Source of the DNA: a virus
IMG/VR virus record: IMGVR_UViG_3300042505_000155
Location: 1-29,264 of that record
Reading direction: 5' to 3' (one strand)
DNA: 29,264 nt
Below are positions 1-5,122 of this stretch, one piece after another. Every line of letters starts with the position of its first letter. Position 1 is the first letter of the stretch. Made by a program: the position numbers and the translations under genes. The notes below the pieces were generated by a model. The model searched no databases, was not told the origin of the DNA, and was given only the letters and a program-made list of their open reading frames with translations.

Positions 1-1
1 A

Positions 2-58
2 CAAGAGCTTCAAGCTCGTATTGATGTATTGGAGCAGCAATCAATTCTATTTATCTAA
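2..58 (+). CDS. C-terminal end of an unidentified protein (partial)
   Basis: An open frame enters from the left edge and ends at TAA 56-58. It gives 18 residues (QELQARIDVLEQQSILFI) that look like the end of a helical, possibly coiled-coil protein. Its stop lies two bases into the leader motif of the next gene, so the two genes are close neighbours in one transcription unit. The product cannot be identified from this fragment, and the frame could be chance, though its position fits a gene end. Confidence 0.45.
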   Translation, partial: QELQARIDVLEQQSILFI

Positions 59-66
59 AACCAATC
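57..66 (+). promoter_or_regulatory. AAAACCAATC leader motif before SSB-like gene
   Basis: AAAACCAATC lies 6 nt before ATG 73. It is one of seven forward copies of this motif in the first 7.4 kb, most directly before a start codon. Because the host group does not rely on Shine-Dalgarno pairing, the motif may act in translation initiation or as an RNA- or protein-binding site. Its function is inferred from recurrence only. Confidence 0.6.
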
Positions 67-72
67 TATATT

Positions 73-504
73 ATGCCTAAAATTATTTCAATCACACCCA
101 CAGGCCAATGGCAAGATTTATTCAAGCTTGAGGTTCGCTTCGACAATGGAGACTTCGGTACTGCCTTTGCCAAATCACAGACCCCCCCTTACGCAGTAGG
201 CGAGGAGGTTGAGTACACCAAGAACGAAAAGGGTACGGTGAAAATCCAACGTGCTAATGCCTTTGGCGGTGGTGGAGGCTATAACCAATCAGCTCCATCT
301 GCGCCTAAAAATAACGATGAGCGCTCACTTTCAATTATCCGACAGGTAGCTCTAAAGGCTGCGGTCGAGTACGCTTGTGCTGCTCAGCACGATGTTAACA
401 CCATCCTTGCCAACGCAGAGACCTTTAACGCTTGGATGACAGGTGCAAGTTCAGCTCCTGCATCACACACCGAGCATTTCGCAAATCGCAACGACCCTTT
501 CTGA
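73..504 (+). CDS. SSB-like single-stranded DNA-binding protein
   Basis: The 143-residue product has a beta-rich N-terminal half (about residues 1-60) that could form an OB-like fold, a flexible Gly/Ser/Pro linker (about 64-80, with GGGGG), and a helical segment starting RQVALKAAVEYA (about 90-102). It ends in NRNDPF. A DxPF-type tip is the hallmark by which bacterial SSBs recruit partner proteins. I infer that it coats single-stranded phage DNA during replication or recombination, which fits the ATPase next door and the RecE-like exonuclease downstream. The start follows an AAAACCAATC motif by 6 nt, and a strong terminator follows the stop. It is not a canonical full SSB; another ssDNA-binding family with an SSB-like tail is possible. 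Confidence 0.6.
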   Translation: MPKIISITPTGQWQDLFKLEVRFDNGDFGTAFAKSQTPPYAVGEEVEYTKNEKGTVKIQRANAFGGGGGYNQSAPSAPKNNDERSLSIIRQVALKAAVEYACAAQHDVNTILANAETFNAWMTGASSAPASHTEHFANRNDPF

Positions 505-513
505 TTGGTTTTA
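501..513 (-). promoter_or_regulatory. Inverted copy of the TAAAACCAATCAG motif
   Basis: CTGATTGGTTTTA here is the exact reverse complement of TAAAACCAATCAG, the 13 bases before the ATG at 4502. It overlaps the stop codon of the SSB-like gene. In RNA it could pair with the AAAACCAATC in the same gene's leader (57-66) or with other leaders. It could also be an oppositely oriented binding site. No minus-strand gene is visible for it to serve. Confidence 0.4.
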
Positions 514-533
514 TATTAGGTCGTTGTGTGAAG

Positions 534-557
534 CCCCTCTACGGAGGGGTTTTTTTA
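534..557 (+). terminator. Rho-independent terminator after SSB-like gene
   Basis: CCCCTC (534-539) pairs with GGAGGGG (543-549) around a UACG loop (UNCG class), forming a six-pair GC-rich stem followed by a run of T (550-556). This is a textbook intrinsic terminator. It separates the SSB-like gene from the helicase-like operon, which has its own promoter box. Confidence 0.85.
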
Positions 558-572
558 TGTCAATTATTTTGT

Positions 573-580
573 TATATTTG
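573..580 (+). promoter_or_regulatory. Bacteroidota -7 promoter box (TATATTTG)
   Basis: TATATTTG matches the TAnnTTTG -7 element read by the Bacteroidota housekeeping sigma factor. It lies just after a terminator and 17 nt before the ATG of the ATPase gene. The -33 TTG is poor here (only a T-run at 550-556), so strength is uncertain. The transcript would begin close to the ACCAATCAG leader motif. Confidence 0.6.
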
Positions 581-583
581 CTC

Positions 584-592
584 ACCAATCAG
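584..592 (+). promoter_or_regulatory. ACCAATCAG leader motif before ATPase gene
   Basis: ACCAATCAG lies 5 nt before ATG 598 and just downstream of the TATATTTG box, so it should be at the very 5' end of the mRNA. It shares CCAATC with six other leaders. Confidence 0.55.
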
Positions 593-597
593 AATCA

Positions 598-1530
598 ATG
601 ATACACCCCGACTTACTATCTAACGAATCTTCGTTACCATACCTCCAACGCGCCCTCAAGGGCAAGTACTACGATACTGGCAAGCTTGGTGTCTATGAGA
701 TAGACCAATACCTTCGGCTTAAAGATGGTGAGTTCTGCGTAGTCGTAGGCCACGCTAACGTGGGCAAGACCCACACGCTGCTTTATCTGATGCTGCTTCA
801 GTCGTATAACTTCGGCAAGAAGTGGCTCATCTACTCCGCAGAGAACGAAGTGCCAAGTCTAAAGCGAAAGCTCATTGAGTTCCTTGTTTGCAAACCCATT
901 CAAGGGATTGATGAGGGGATGATGTTCCGCAAGTTGGACTTCATAAACGAGTACTTTCAATTTATTGACGGCAATCGGCTATTCACCGCCTTTGAACTTC
1001 TTGAGGTTATGAACTCCATCAAGAACGAGTGGAACTACACAGGTGCTTTGATTGACCCCTACAACTCCCTATCAACAGACCAAAAGAAATTAGGCAAGAC
1101 AGGGATGCACGAATACCACTACGAGGTAGCATCTGCGCTTCGGGTGTTTGCTCACACTAACAACGTCACGACAATCGTAAACGCTCACCCTGTAACCGAA
1201 GCAATGCGTAAGACATTCTACAAAGGCCACAAGTACGAAGGGATGGCGATGCCTCCCAACACATCAGACATTGAAGGTGGCGGTAAGTGGGGCAACAGGT
1301 CGGACTGTGTAATTGTGATTCACCGATTCGCTGCTCACGAAACCGATTGGATTTACACGCACATTCACGTTCGCAAGGTCAAGGAGATGGAATCGGGCGG
1401 TCGCATCACGCCCCTTGAAACTCCGCTTGTTTTGCAGAGCGTGTTAGGTAATGTTGGCTTTGTGATAAACGGGCGTAACTTGCTGCCAATAAAATTAGAT
1501 GAAACCCCTGCGAGCGATGTACCCTTCTGA
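598..1530 (+). CDS. RecA/DnaB-like replicative helicase ATPase
   Basis: The 310-residue protein has a P-loop GHANVGKT (residues 51-58) after a conserved GEFCVVV strand, and a Walker B-like ALIDPYNSL (D153). This order is typical of the RecA-fold core of DnaB-type and AAA_25 helicases. No DnaB N-terminal domain is present; the length fits a stand-alone RecA core. It probably unwinds phage DNA at the fork or loads there. The last residues, PASDVPF, resemble an SSB tip, like the neighbouring SSB-like protein. The start is set by the promoter box and motif immediately upstream. The next gene overlaps its 3' end. A recombination ATPase is the main alternative. Confidence 0.75.
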   Translation: MIHPDLLSNESSLPYLQRALKGKYYDTGKLGVYEIDQYLRLKDGEFCVVVGHANVGKTHTLLYLMLLQSYNFGKKWLIYSAENEVPSLKRKLIEFLVCKPIQGIDEGMMFRKLDFINEYFQFIDGNRLFTAFELLEVMNSIKNEWNYTGALIDPYNSLSTDQKKLGKTGMHEYHYEVASALRVFAHTNNVTTIVNAHPVTEAMRKTFYKGHKYEGMAMPPNTSDIEGGGKWGNRSDCVIVIHRFAAHETDWIYTHIHVRKVKEMESGGRITPLETPLVLQSVLGNVGFVINGRNLLPIKLDETPASDVPF

Positions 1531-1828
1531 TGACTCCCACGACCTTTACATAAGGGAGAAGCAGTTGATGCTTGCAGGTACTGCGATGTGGTTGGCGCAG
1601 CAAGCAGCAGACAAAGCAAAAGGCAGAGAGGTACAAGATGACATCCTGCACCACGTTATGAGCTGCCATTACGCAGACCTACTCCTTCAGCAGTTTATTG
1701 ACTACCGCCAGTTCACCGAAGGCAAGATGAACGAGATGTACCTTGCCAACGCCAAGCTGCGAGTTGATAGCGAGCAGATGCACTACGAGATACAACGATT
1801 GCAAGGGATAATAGAAGACAATCTATGA
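1499..1828 (+). CDS. Hypothetical helical protein
   Basis: This gene encodes 109 residues, overlaps the ATPase gene by 32 nt, and runs into the next gene through an ATGA overlap. A second in-frame ATG at 1517 would shorten the overlap to 14 nt and is equally plausible. The sequence is helical and rich in Gln, Ala and charged residues, with a likely coiled coil in the last 45 residues (LANAKLRVDSEQMHYEIQRL). No domain is recognised. Its place suggests an accessory replication or early function. Confidence 0.65.
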   Translation: MKPLRAMYPSDDSHDLYIREKQLMLAGTAMWLAQQAADKAKGREVQDDILHHVMSCHYADLLLQQFIDYRQFTEGKMNEMYLANAKLRVDSEQMHYEIQRLQGIIEDNL

Positions 1829-2052
1829 GGCAGATATTCTCCCCCTTTCAGAAGTACGAATGCTTTGCAGTAGATGGAACGGACTACCTCGTGTTGGACT
1901 ACACCATAATCCAAGACAAAGATGACAATTTAGTGGAATGGGCGAGTGAGATGAAGTTTAAGAGACTTTCAGACCACAAGCACTACACTATGCCGATGAC
2001 TAAAATAATAACCAATTACAACGAGGGCAGAGCGAAACGCTGCAAATGCTAA
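1825..2052 (+). CDS. Hypothetical small protein
   Basis: This gene encodes 75 residues and is coupled to its upstream neighbour by ATGA and to the next gene by TAATG. The middle is probably beta-rich (ECFAVDGTDYLVLDYTIIQD), and the tail is basic and Cys-containing (GRAKRCKC). No family is recognised. The tight overlaps on both sides support it as a real gene. Confidence 0.6.
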   Translation: MRQIFSPFQKYECFAVDGTDYLVLDYTIIQDKDDNLVEWASEMKFKRLSDHKHYTMPMTKIITNYNEGRAKRCKC

Positions 2053-2465
2053 TGAGACCATTTGAACTACGTCAACTAAAAGTATCTAAAGAGCAATACT
2101 TCGCCCGTCTGGGATTCCAAGACAATGGAAGCCGTGCGCATAAAGAATCTACTGCAAGAGCAGCATTCGTATCAGCATTCCGCAACCACGCAACCCTGCA
2201 CGAACTGGGTGAGGCCATTGAGAAAGACCATTCAAGCGTAGCCTATGCCGTAAGGATGCACAAAGACCGACTAATCTACGGGGACTATCAGCACTACTAC
2301 AAGGTAGCCTGCTGCGTTCTTGAGGAGAACCCGATGGCCTGCATTGATAAGCCCGACTTTCAATCATTAGAATTGGAACTAAATAAACTCAATGAAGTCG
2401 TTGCGGAGTTATCTAAATACAAGGAATTGTATCTAACTCTTAAACGCACATTTGATGAATTTTAA
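2052..2465 (+). CDS. DnaA domain IV-like DNA-binding protein
   Basis: Residues 35-72 (ARAAFVSAFRNHATLHELGE followed by AIEKDHSSVAYAVRMHK) resemble the C-terminal helix-turn-helix of DnaA. In that domain a K/R-DHSTV-like loop contacts the DnaA box. The AAA+ part of DnaA is absent and a helical tail follows. I infer an origin-binding or regulatory role beside the helicase-like ATPase. The start is taken at the TAATG overlap; an in-frame ATG lies 6 nt upstream at 2046. No clear DnaA boxes were found by eye. A generic HTH regulator is the alternative. Confidence 0.6.
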   Translation: MRPFELRQLKVSKEQYFARLGFQDNGSRAHKESTARAAFVSAFRNHATLHELGEAIEKDHSSVAYAVRMHKDRLIYGDYQHYYKVACCVLEENPMACIDKPDFQSLELELNKLNEVVAELSKYKELYLTLKRTFDEF

Positions 2466-2613
2466 CGTAGGACTTTACCCCATCTATGGGCTTGTAGTTG
2501 GGGCTAACTGGTCAAAGACCGATTACCTTGAAGAGGATATTGTGATGCACACCGTTCAATTTGCTCTGTTTGTTGTAATTGTAGAAATCACTTGGGACTC
2601 CTCGCAGTATTAG
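2455..2613 (+). CDS. Small membrane protein
   Basis: This is a 52-residue ORF starting 11 nt inside the previous gene and ending just inside the sigma-like gene. It has two hydrophobic stretches (VGLYPIYGLVVGANW, residues 5-19, and VMHTVQFALFVVIVEITW, about 31-47) separated by a charged loop (SKTDYLEED). It is probably a double-spanning membrane peptide. The otherwise empty 126-nt gap is filled exactly by this frame, which supports it. The function is unknown. Confidence 0.6.
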   Translation: MNFNVGLYPIYGLVVGANWSKTDYLEEDIVMHTVQFALFVVIVEITWDSSQY

Positions 2614-3128
2614 CAAAGCGGCAGACCGATTGGATTCGGATGTGCAAGAGTTTCGGAGCGAGTGATGACCTTGCCCAAGAGCTTGTGCAGGAGATGTACG
2701 TCAGATTGTACAAATACGTTGATGATGCCGAGAAGATAATGTACAACGAAACGGAGGTCAACACCTTCTTCGTGTACGTTACGCTCCGCAATATGTACGC
2801 CACCTTGATGCGCCAGAGAGCAAGATTTGAATTTGTAGATGTGGACATCCTTGAGGAGTTTATCTACGAGGAGGCCAACGAAGATGCAGAGGTGCAACTC
2901 ATACAACTCTACGACAGGGTGTGGTCAACCCAAACTGACTGGCATTGGTACGACAAAAAGATATTTGCCTTGTACCACAACACCGATATGTCTATTCGCA
3001 CGTTAGCGGATGAGACCAAGATTTCAGCAAGATCAATTTTCAACACACTAAAAAATGCAAGAGAGCGAATCCAAGAAGACTGCCAAGACACCTACCAAGC
3101 GTACAAAGAAGCCAAGCGGCTTGGGTGA
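2592..3128 (+). CDS. Sigma-70-family RNA polymerase sigma factor-like protein
   Basis: This 178-residue protein has a region 2-like helical pair (SDDLAQELVQEMYVRLYKYV, about residues 24-43, then FVYVTLRNMYATLMRQR). A C-terminal helix-turn-helix resembles region 4 (IRTLADETKISARSIFNTLK, about 135-154). The size and order match small ECF-like or phage sigma factors. It could redirect host RNA polymerase to phage middle or late promoters. The start is the only available TTG; ATG 2640 is the fallback but would remove part of the first helix. It overlaps genes at both ends. Confidence 0.7.
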   Translation: MGLLAVLAKRQTDWIRMCKSFGASDDLAQELVQEMYVRLYKYVDDAEKIMYNETEVNTFFVYVTLRNMYATLMRQRARFEFVDVDILEEFIYEEANEDAEVQLIQLYDRVWSTQTDWHWYDKKIFALYHNTDMSIRTLADETKISARSIFNTLKNARERIQEDCQDTYQAYKEAKRLG

Positions 3129-3453
3129 TACCATTGAGCAAATCACAACTGCCACAGGCATCAAGGCTGCGGTGGATTGGTTCAGCGAAGCAACTGGTGT
3201 TGACTGCGGATGCGATGCCCGTAAGGAGAAACTGAACAAGCTATTTAGGTACAGAAAGCCTGAATGCTTGACCAAAGAAGAATACGAGTTTGTTGGCAAG
3301 ATGCGAGGCAGGAACACCGTGACCGCCATTGAGCAGACGGAGGTGAATAGAATCTACAACCGAGTGTTCAAAGACTCCGTAAAGCCAACAAGCTGCGGCT
3401 CTTGCCTTCGTGGTAGGTTGCAGGAGCTTGAGACATTATACAACGCTTACTAA
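3055..3453 (+). CDS. Conserved phage hypothetical with Cys motifs
   Basis: This 132-residue protein overlaps the sigma-like gene by 74 nt and the next gene by TAATG. It has a basic N-terminus (KKTAKTPTKRTKKP), a GLGDTIEQITTATGIKAAVD segment, then CGCDARKEKLNKLF and a late CGSCLRG. The CxC and CxxC pairs could bind a metal. I know this layout as a recurring hypothetical protein in Bacteroidota phages, but its function is unknown. The long overlap is accepted because the GLGDTIEQI segment, encoded in the overlap, looks like part of the family. Confidence 0.7.
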   Translation: MQESESKKTAKTPTKRTKKPSGLGDTIEQITTATGIKAAVDWFSEATGVDCGCDARKEKLNKLFRYRKPECLTKEEYEFVGKMRGRNTVTAIEQTEVNRIYNRVFKDSVKPTSCGSCLRGRLQELETLYNAY

Positions 3454-3845
3454 TGAGCGAGCAGGAGTTGTTTGATTATCTCCAAAAAAATCACATACCA
3501 GATTTAGAGATGAGCGATGAGCCTATGTCGCATTGGGATTGTTATTCTGCAAAGTATCAATATGACATAGAGTTAAAATGCCGAAGAACGCACTACGATG
3601 ATTTGCTTATTGAGAAGATGAAGTATGATAATTTAATAAGTCGTGCTACAAAGTTTGGCACAACGCCAATCTACATCAACTCCACCCCAGTTGGCATCTA
3701 TGTTTTTAATTTGTCTGCGGTTGAAATAGATTGGCAGACCAAAAAAATGCCCGCAACAACCGACTTCGCAAGAAAAGAAAAGGTAGATAAGGTTGTTGGT
3801 TTCTTAAATCTAACAAAAGCAAAAAAGATATATGCCAATACCTAA
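3453..3845 (+). CDS. Possible PD-(D/E)XK nuclease-like protein
   Basis: The 130-residue product contains YQYDIELKCR (about residues 28-37), a D-x-E-x-K arrangement as in PD-(D/E)XK nucleases, and later a beta pair (TPIYINSTPVGIYVFNLS) as expected near such a core. A small nuclease or resolvase is possible, but the fold cannot be confirmed by eye. Base composition is clearly more AT-rich than the genes before it, which suggests separate origin. It starts at a TAATG overlap. Confidence 0.5.
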   Translation: MSEQELFDYLQKNHIPDLEMSDEPMSHWDCYSAKYQYDIELKCRRTHYDDLLIEKMKYDNLISRATKFGTTPIYINSTPVGIYVFNLSAVEIDWQTKKMPATTDFARKEKVDKVVGFLNLTKAKKIYANT

Positions 3846-3969
3846 AGTTAAAAGCGGAGAGAAGCAATCCGAATACATCCAACGCTGCTTGGAGGCTATC
3901 GGAAGCGAGTATCCAAATAAAGATCAAGCAGTAGCAGTTTGCTACACACAATATAGAGAGGGCAAGTAG
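3832..3969 (+). CDS. Small conserved phage protein (MPIPKVKSGE type)
   Basis: This is a 45-residue gene overlapping the previous one by 14 nt. It begins MPIPKVKSGEKQSEYIQRC and contains DQAVAVCYTQY. This pattern (MP-x-P, GE, a helix with Cys, then Q-A-x-A-V/I-C-Y) is familiar to me as a short module in phage head-associated proteins, and here it stands alone. Two Cys residues are conserved in the pattern. Its last codons form the 5' arm of a terminator. The function is unknown. Confidence 0.65.
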   Translation: MPIPKVKSGEKQSEYIQRCLEAIGSEYPNKDQAVAVCYTQYREGK

Positions 3970-3984
3970 TCCTCTTTTTTTTAT
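3957..3984 (+). terminator. Rho-independent terminator
   Basis: AGAGG (3957-3961) pairs with CCTCT (3971-3975), with an extra G-T pair inside, and a long T-run follows from 3975. The stop codon TAG 3967-3969 sits in the loop. It closes the operon that began near 573, and a new promoter follows at 4003. Confidence 0.75.
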
Positions 3985-4002
3985 TTATTTTTTATTGGAG
4001 TG

Positions 4003-4032
4003 TTGATAATCCGAAAAGTTGTATTATATTTG
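4003..4032 (+). promoter_or_regulatory. Bacteroidota-type promoter (TTG-N19-TATATTTG)
   Basis: TTG at 4003-4005 and TATATTTG at 4025-4032 are separated by 19 bases, matching the known -33/-7 arrangement of Bacteroidota promoters. Transcription should start near 4038-4040, about 15 nt before ATG 4055. This rules out the upstream TTG at 4019 as the translation start of the next gene. Confidence 0.8.
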
Positions 4033-4045
4033 GAGAACATTTAAT

Positions 4046-4054
4046 ACCAATCAG
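4046..4054 (+). promoter_or_regulatory. ACCAATCAG leader motif abutting ATG
   Basis: ACCAATCAG ends directly at ATG 4055 and lies in the short 5' leader made from the promoter at 4003-4032. The same bases precede the ATG at 4502. Confidence 0.65.
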
Positions 4055-4429
4055 ATGAGAACTAAAATTAAGAACTCCGTAGATTTTCACGGAATGAGCA
4101 TCAGAGTTGAGAGATTTCTTCAACTATGGGCAGAAGGCGCAGGTAGGGAATTAAAAGTGTTGCCATTTAAGAGAGATTTAACAACTTGGAATGACGGCCT
4201 AACAAGTATGCAGCCAAAACAAATGGTTGCTTGCTATCAATGGTCTAAACACGATGGGGATATCTGCGTAGGTGTGTATGAGATTTGGGAGCGTAAAGAC
4301 GGATTTGGCATTGACGTTTACAAGTTTGATACCCTTGAGCAATACAACGATTACAATCCCTCACAACAAAGCCCTGCCGCAATCCAAAGAGAGATTGGTT
4401 TGTGCGAAAATTATCATACAGGCATATAA
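4055..4429 (+). CDS. Hypothetical early protein
   Basis: This gene encodes 124 residues, starting MRTKIKNSVDFHGMSIRV. The start is fixed by the promoter and ACCAATCAG motif immediately upstream; a longer frame from TTG 4019 would run through the promoter. The protein is mixed alpha/beta with aromatic-rich strands (ACYQWSKHDGDICVGVYEIW) and no recognised motif. It is the first gene after a strong promoter, and its mRNA continues into a hammerhead ribozyme 5 nt after the stop. AT-rich composition suggests independent acquisition. Confidence 0.65.
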   Translation: MRTKIKNSVDFHGMSIRVERFLQLWAEGAGRELKVLPFKRDLTTWNDGLTSMQPKQMVACYQWSKHDGDICVGVYEIWERKDGFGIDVYKFDTLEQYNDYNPSQQSPAAIQREIGLCENYHTGI

Positions 4430-4434
4430 TTAAA

Positions 4435-4487
4435 GGTTAACCGATGAGGCTTATATTAGCCGAAACCTACTTCGGTAGGTCTTAACC
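4435..4487 (+). ncRNA. Candidate type I hammerhead ribozyme
   Basis: Stem I: GGTTAA (4435-4440) pairs with TTAACC (4482-4487). The core CCGATGA (4441-4447) matches consensus CUGANGA except at position 4 (C4442). Stem II: GGCT (4448-4451) with AGCC (4458-4461), loop TATATT, closed by the expected G10.1-C11.1 pair. GAA (4462-4464) matches G12-A13-A14. Stem III: ACCTAC (4465-4470) with GTAGGT (4475-4480), loop UUCG, beginning with the conserved A15.1-U16.1 pair. H17 is C4481, so cleavage is predicted between C4481 and T4482. Open stem I defines type I. It lies in the 72-nt gap between two genes. The U4C change could lower or abolish activity; loop-loop contacts cannot be judged. Confidence 0.75.
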
Positions 4488-4488
4488 A

Positions 4489-4501
4489 TAAAACCAATCA
4501 G
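4489..4501 (+). promoter_or_regulatory. TAAAACCAATCAG leader motif abutting ATG
   Basis: This is the longest form of the leader motif, ending directly at ATG 4502. It begins 8 nt after the predicted ribozyme cut, so the processed mRNA would have a 20-nt leader consisting mostly of this motif. Confidence 0.7.
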
Positions 4502-4606
4502 ATGTACCAATTCAAAGTTCTTATTGCAAAGACAGTTGCTTCATTAGCGATTATCTTTACCCTTATTGGCAGTCTTGCCCTTGTTGAATTTCTAATAAGC
4601 CTGTAA
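4502..4606 (+). CDS. 34-residue single-pass membrane peptide
   Basis: The short frame MYQFKVLIAKTVASLAIIF then TLIGSLALVEFLISL is almost entirely hydrophobic after a small positively charged N-terminus, so it is predicted to span the membrane once with its N-terminus inside. Its start has the full TAAAACCAATCAG-ATG signal and its stop is one base from the next start, so it is very likely translated. It follows the ribozyme. Roles such as superinfection exclusion or host membrane modulation are possible but not shown by the sequence. Confidence 0.7.
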   Translation: MYQFKVLIAKTVASLAIIFTLIGSLALVEFLISL

Positions 4607-4607
4607 G

Positions 4608-4934
4608 ATGATATTCACATACAACGACCTAAAGTTTTGGCTTGAAGATGCCGACCTACTACCGCAGTCTTATTGGGATGCCCTTGAGGACTACAACCCC
4701 GATGACAAGAACTCCGATGAGATTCTTGCCAAGTGGCTTGGCTTTGCCCACGTTGCTGACTTCTACGAGTACGAGATGCAAATCACATACATAGAGGAGT
4801 CATACAACGAGGATGGCTATACCAATACCACCGCATACCCTACCACATCCATTTACAGGGATATACCAAACCTTGCCGATGACATCTATACCAAGTGGAT
4901 GAATTGGGCAACTCAAGTAGCGTCAGAAGAATAA
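4608..4934 (+). CDS. Acidic hypothetical protein
   Basis: This gene encodes 108 residues, strongly acidic and rich in Tyr, Trp and Asn (for example WDALEDYNPDDKNSDEIL). It starts one base after the membrane peptide gene. No domain is recognised. Acidic, DNA-mimic-like small proteins are common in phage early regions, but composition alone does not establish that here. Confidence 0.6.
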   Translation: MIFTYNDLKFWLEDADLLPQSYWDALEDYNPDDKNSDEILAKWLGFAHVADFYEYEMQITYIEESYNEDGYTNTTAYPTTSIYRDIPNLADDIYTKWMNWATQVASEE

Positions 4935-4935
4935 T

Positions 4936-4946
4936 TAAAACCAATC
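4936..4946 (+). promoter_or_regulatory. TAAAACCAATC leader motif
   Basis: TAAAACCAATC followed by AA precedes ATG 4949, the same geometry as at 4489-4504. It decides the start of the following gene against an in-frame upstream start at 4895. Confidence 0.65.
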
Positions 4947-4948
4947 AA

Positions 4949-5122
4949 ATGAAATATCAAACTATATCCCAACTACTCCGAGAACTGAAGTCGGTAGACA
5001 TCTCCGAATCAATCCTCAAAGACATTGAAACCATTGAGAAGGTTACCTTGCGTATGGCCTACCACGATGCGTTAATTCGTGTTCCCTTTGAAGAATGGTA
5101 CGAAGCAACATTCCAAAAATGA
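4949..5122 (+). CDS. Small hypothetical protein
   Basis: This gene encodes 57 residues, beginning MKYQTISQLLRELKSVDISE; helical and amphipathic. The start is set by the leader motif two bases upstream, which makes the gene begin after the stop of its neighbour instead of overlapping it. It is coupled to the methyltransferase gene by an ATGA overlap. The function is unknown. Confidence 0.6.
   Translation: MKYQTISQLLRELKSVDISESILKDIETIEKVTLRMAYHDALIRVPFEEWYEATFQK

Noticed and set aside
512-519. TATATTAG as a promoter -7 box
   Set aside because: It deviates from TAnnTTTG, has no TTG about 19 nt upstream, and would read straight into the terminator at 534. The identical bases in the ribozyme at 4452-4459 are its stem II loop.
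1526-1532. CTGATGA as a second hammerhead core
   Set aside because: No following stem II with GAA and stem III; the sequence is coding. The same holds for CTGATGA near 5672.
4019-4054. Extended N-terminus of the 4055 gene starting at TTG 4019
   Set aside because: The region holds the TATATTTG promoter box and the ACCAATCAG leader; the transcript would start after this codon.
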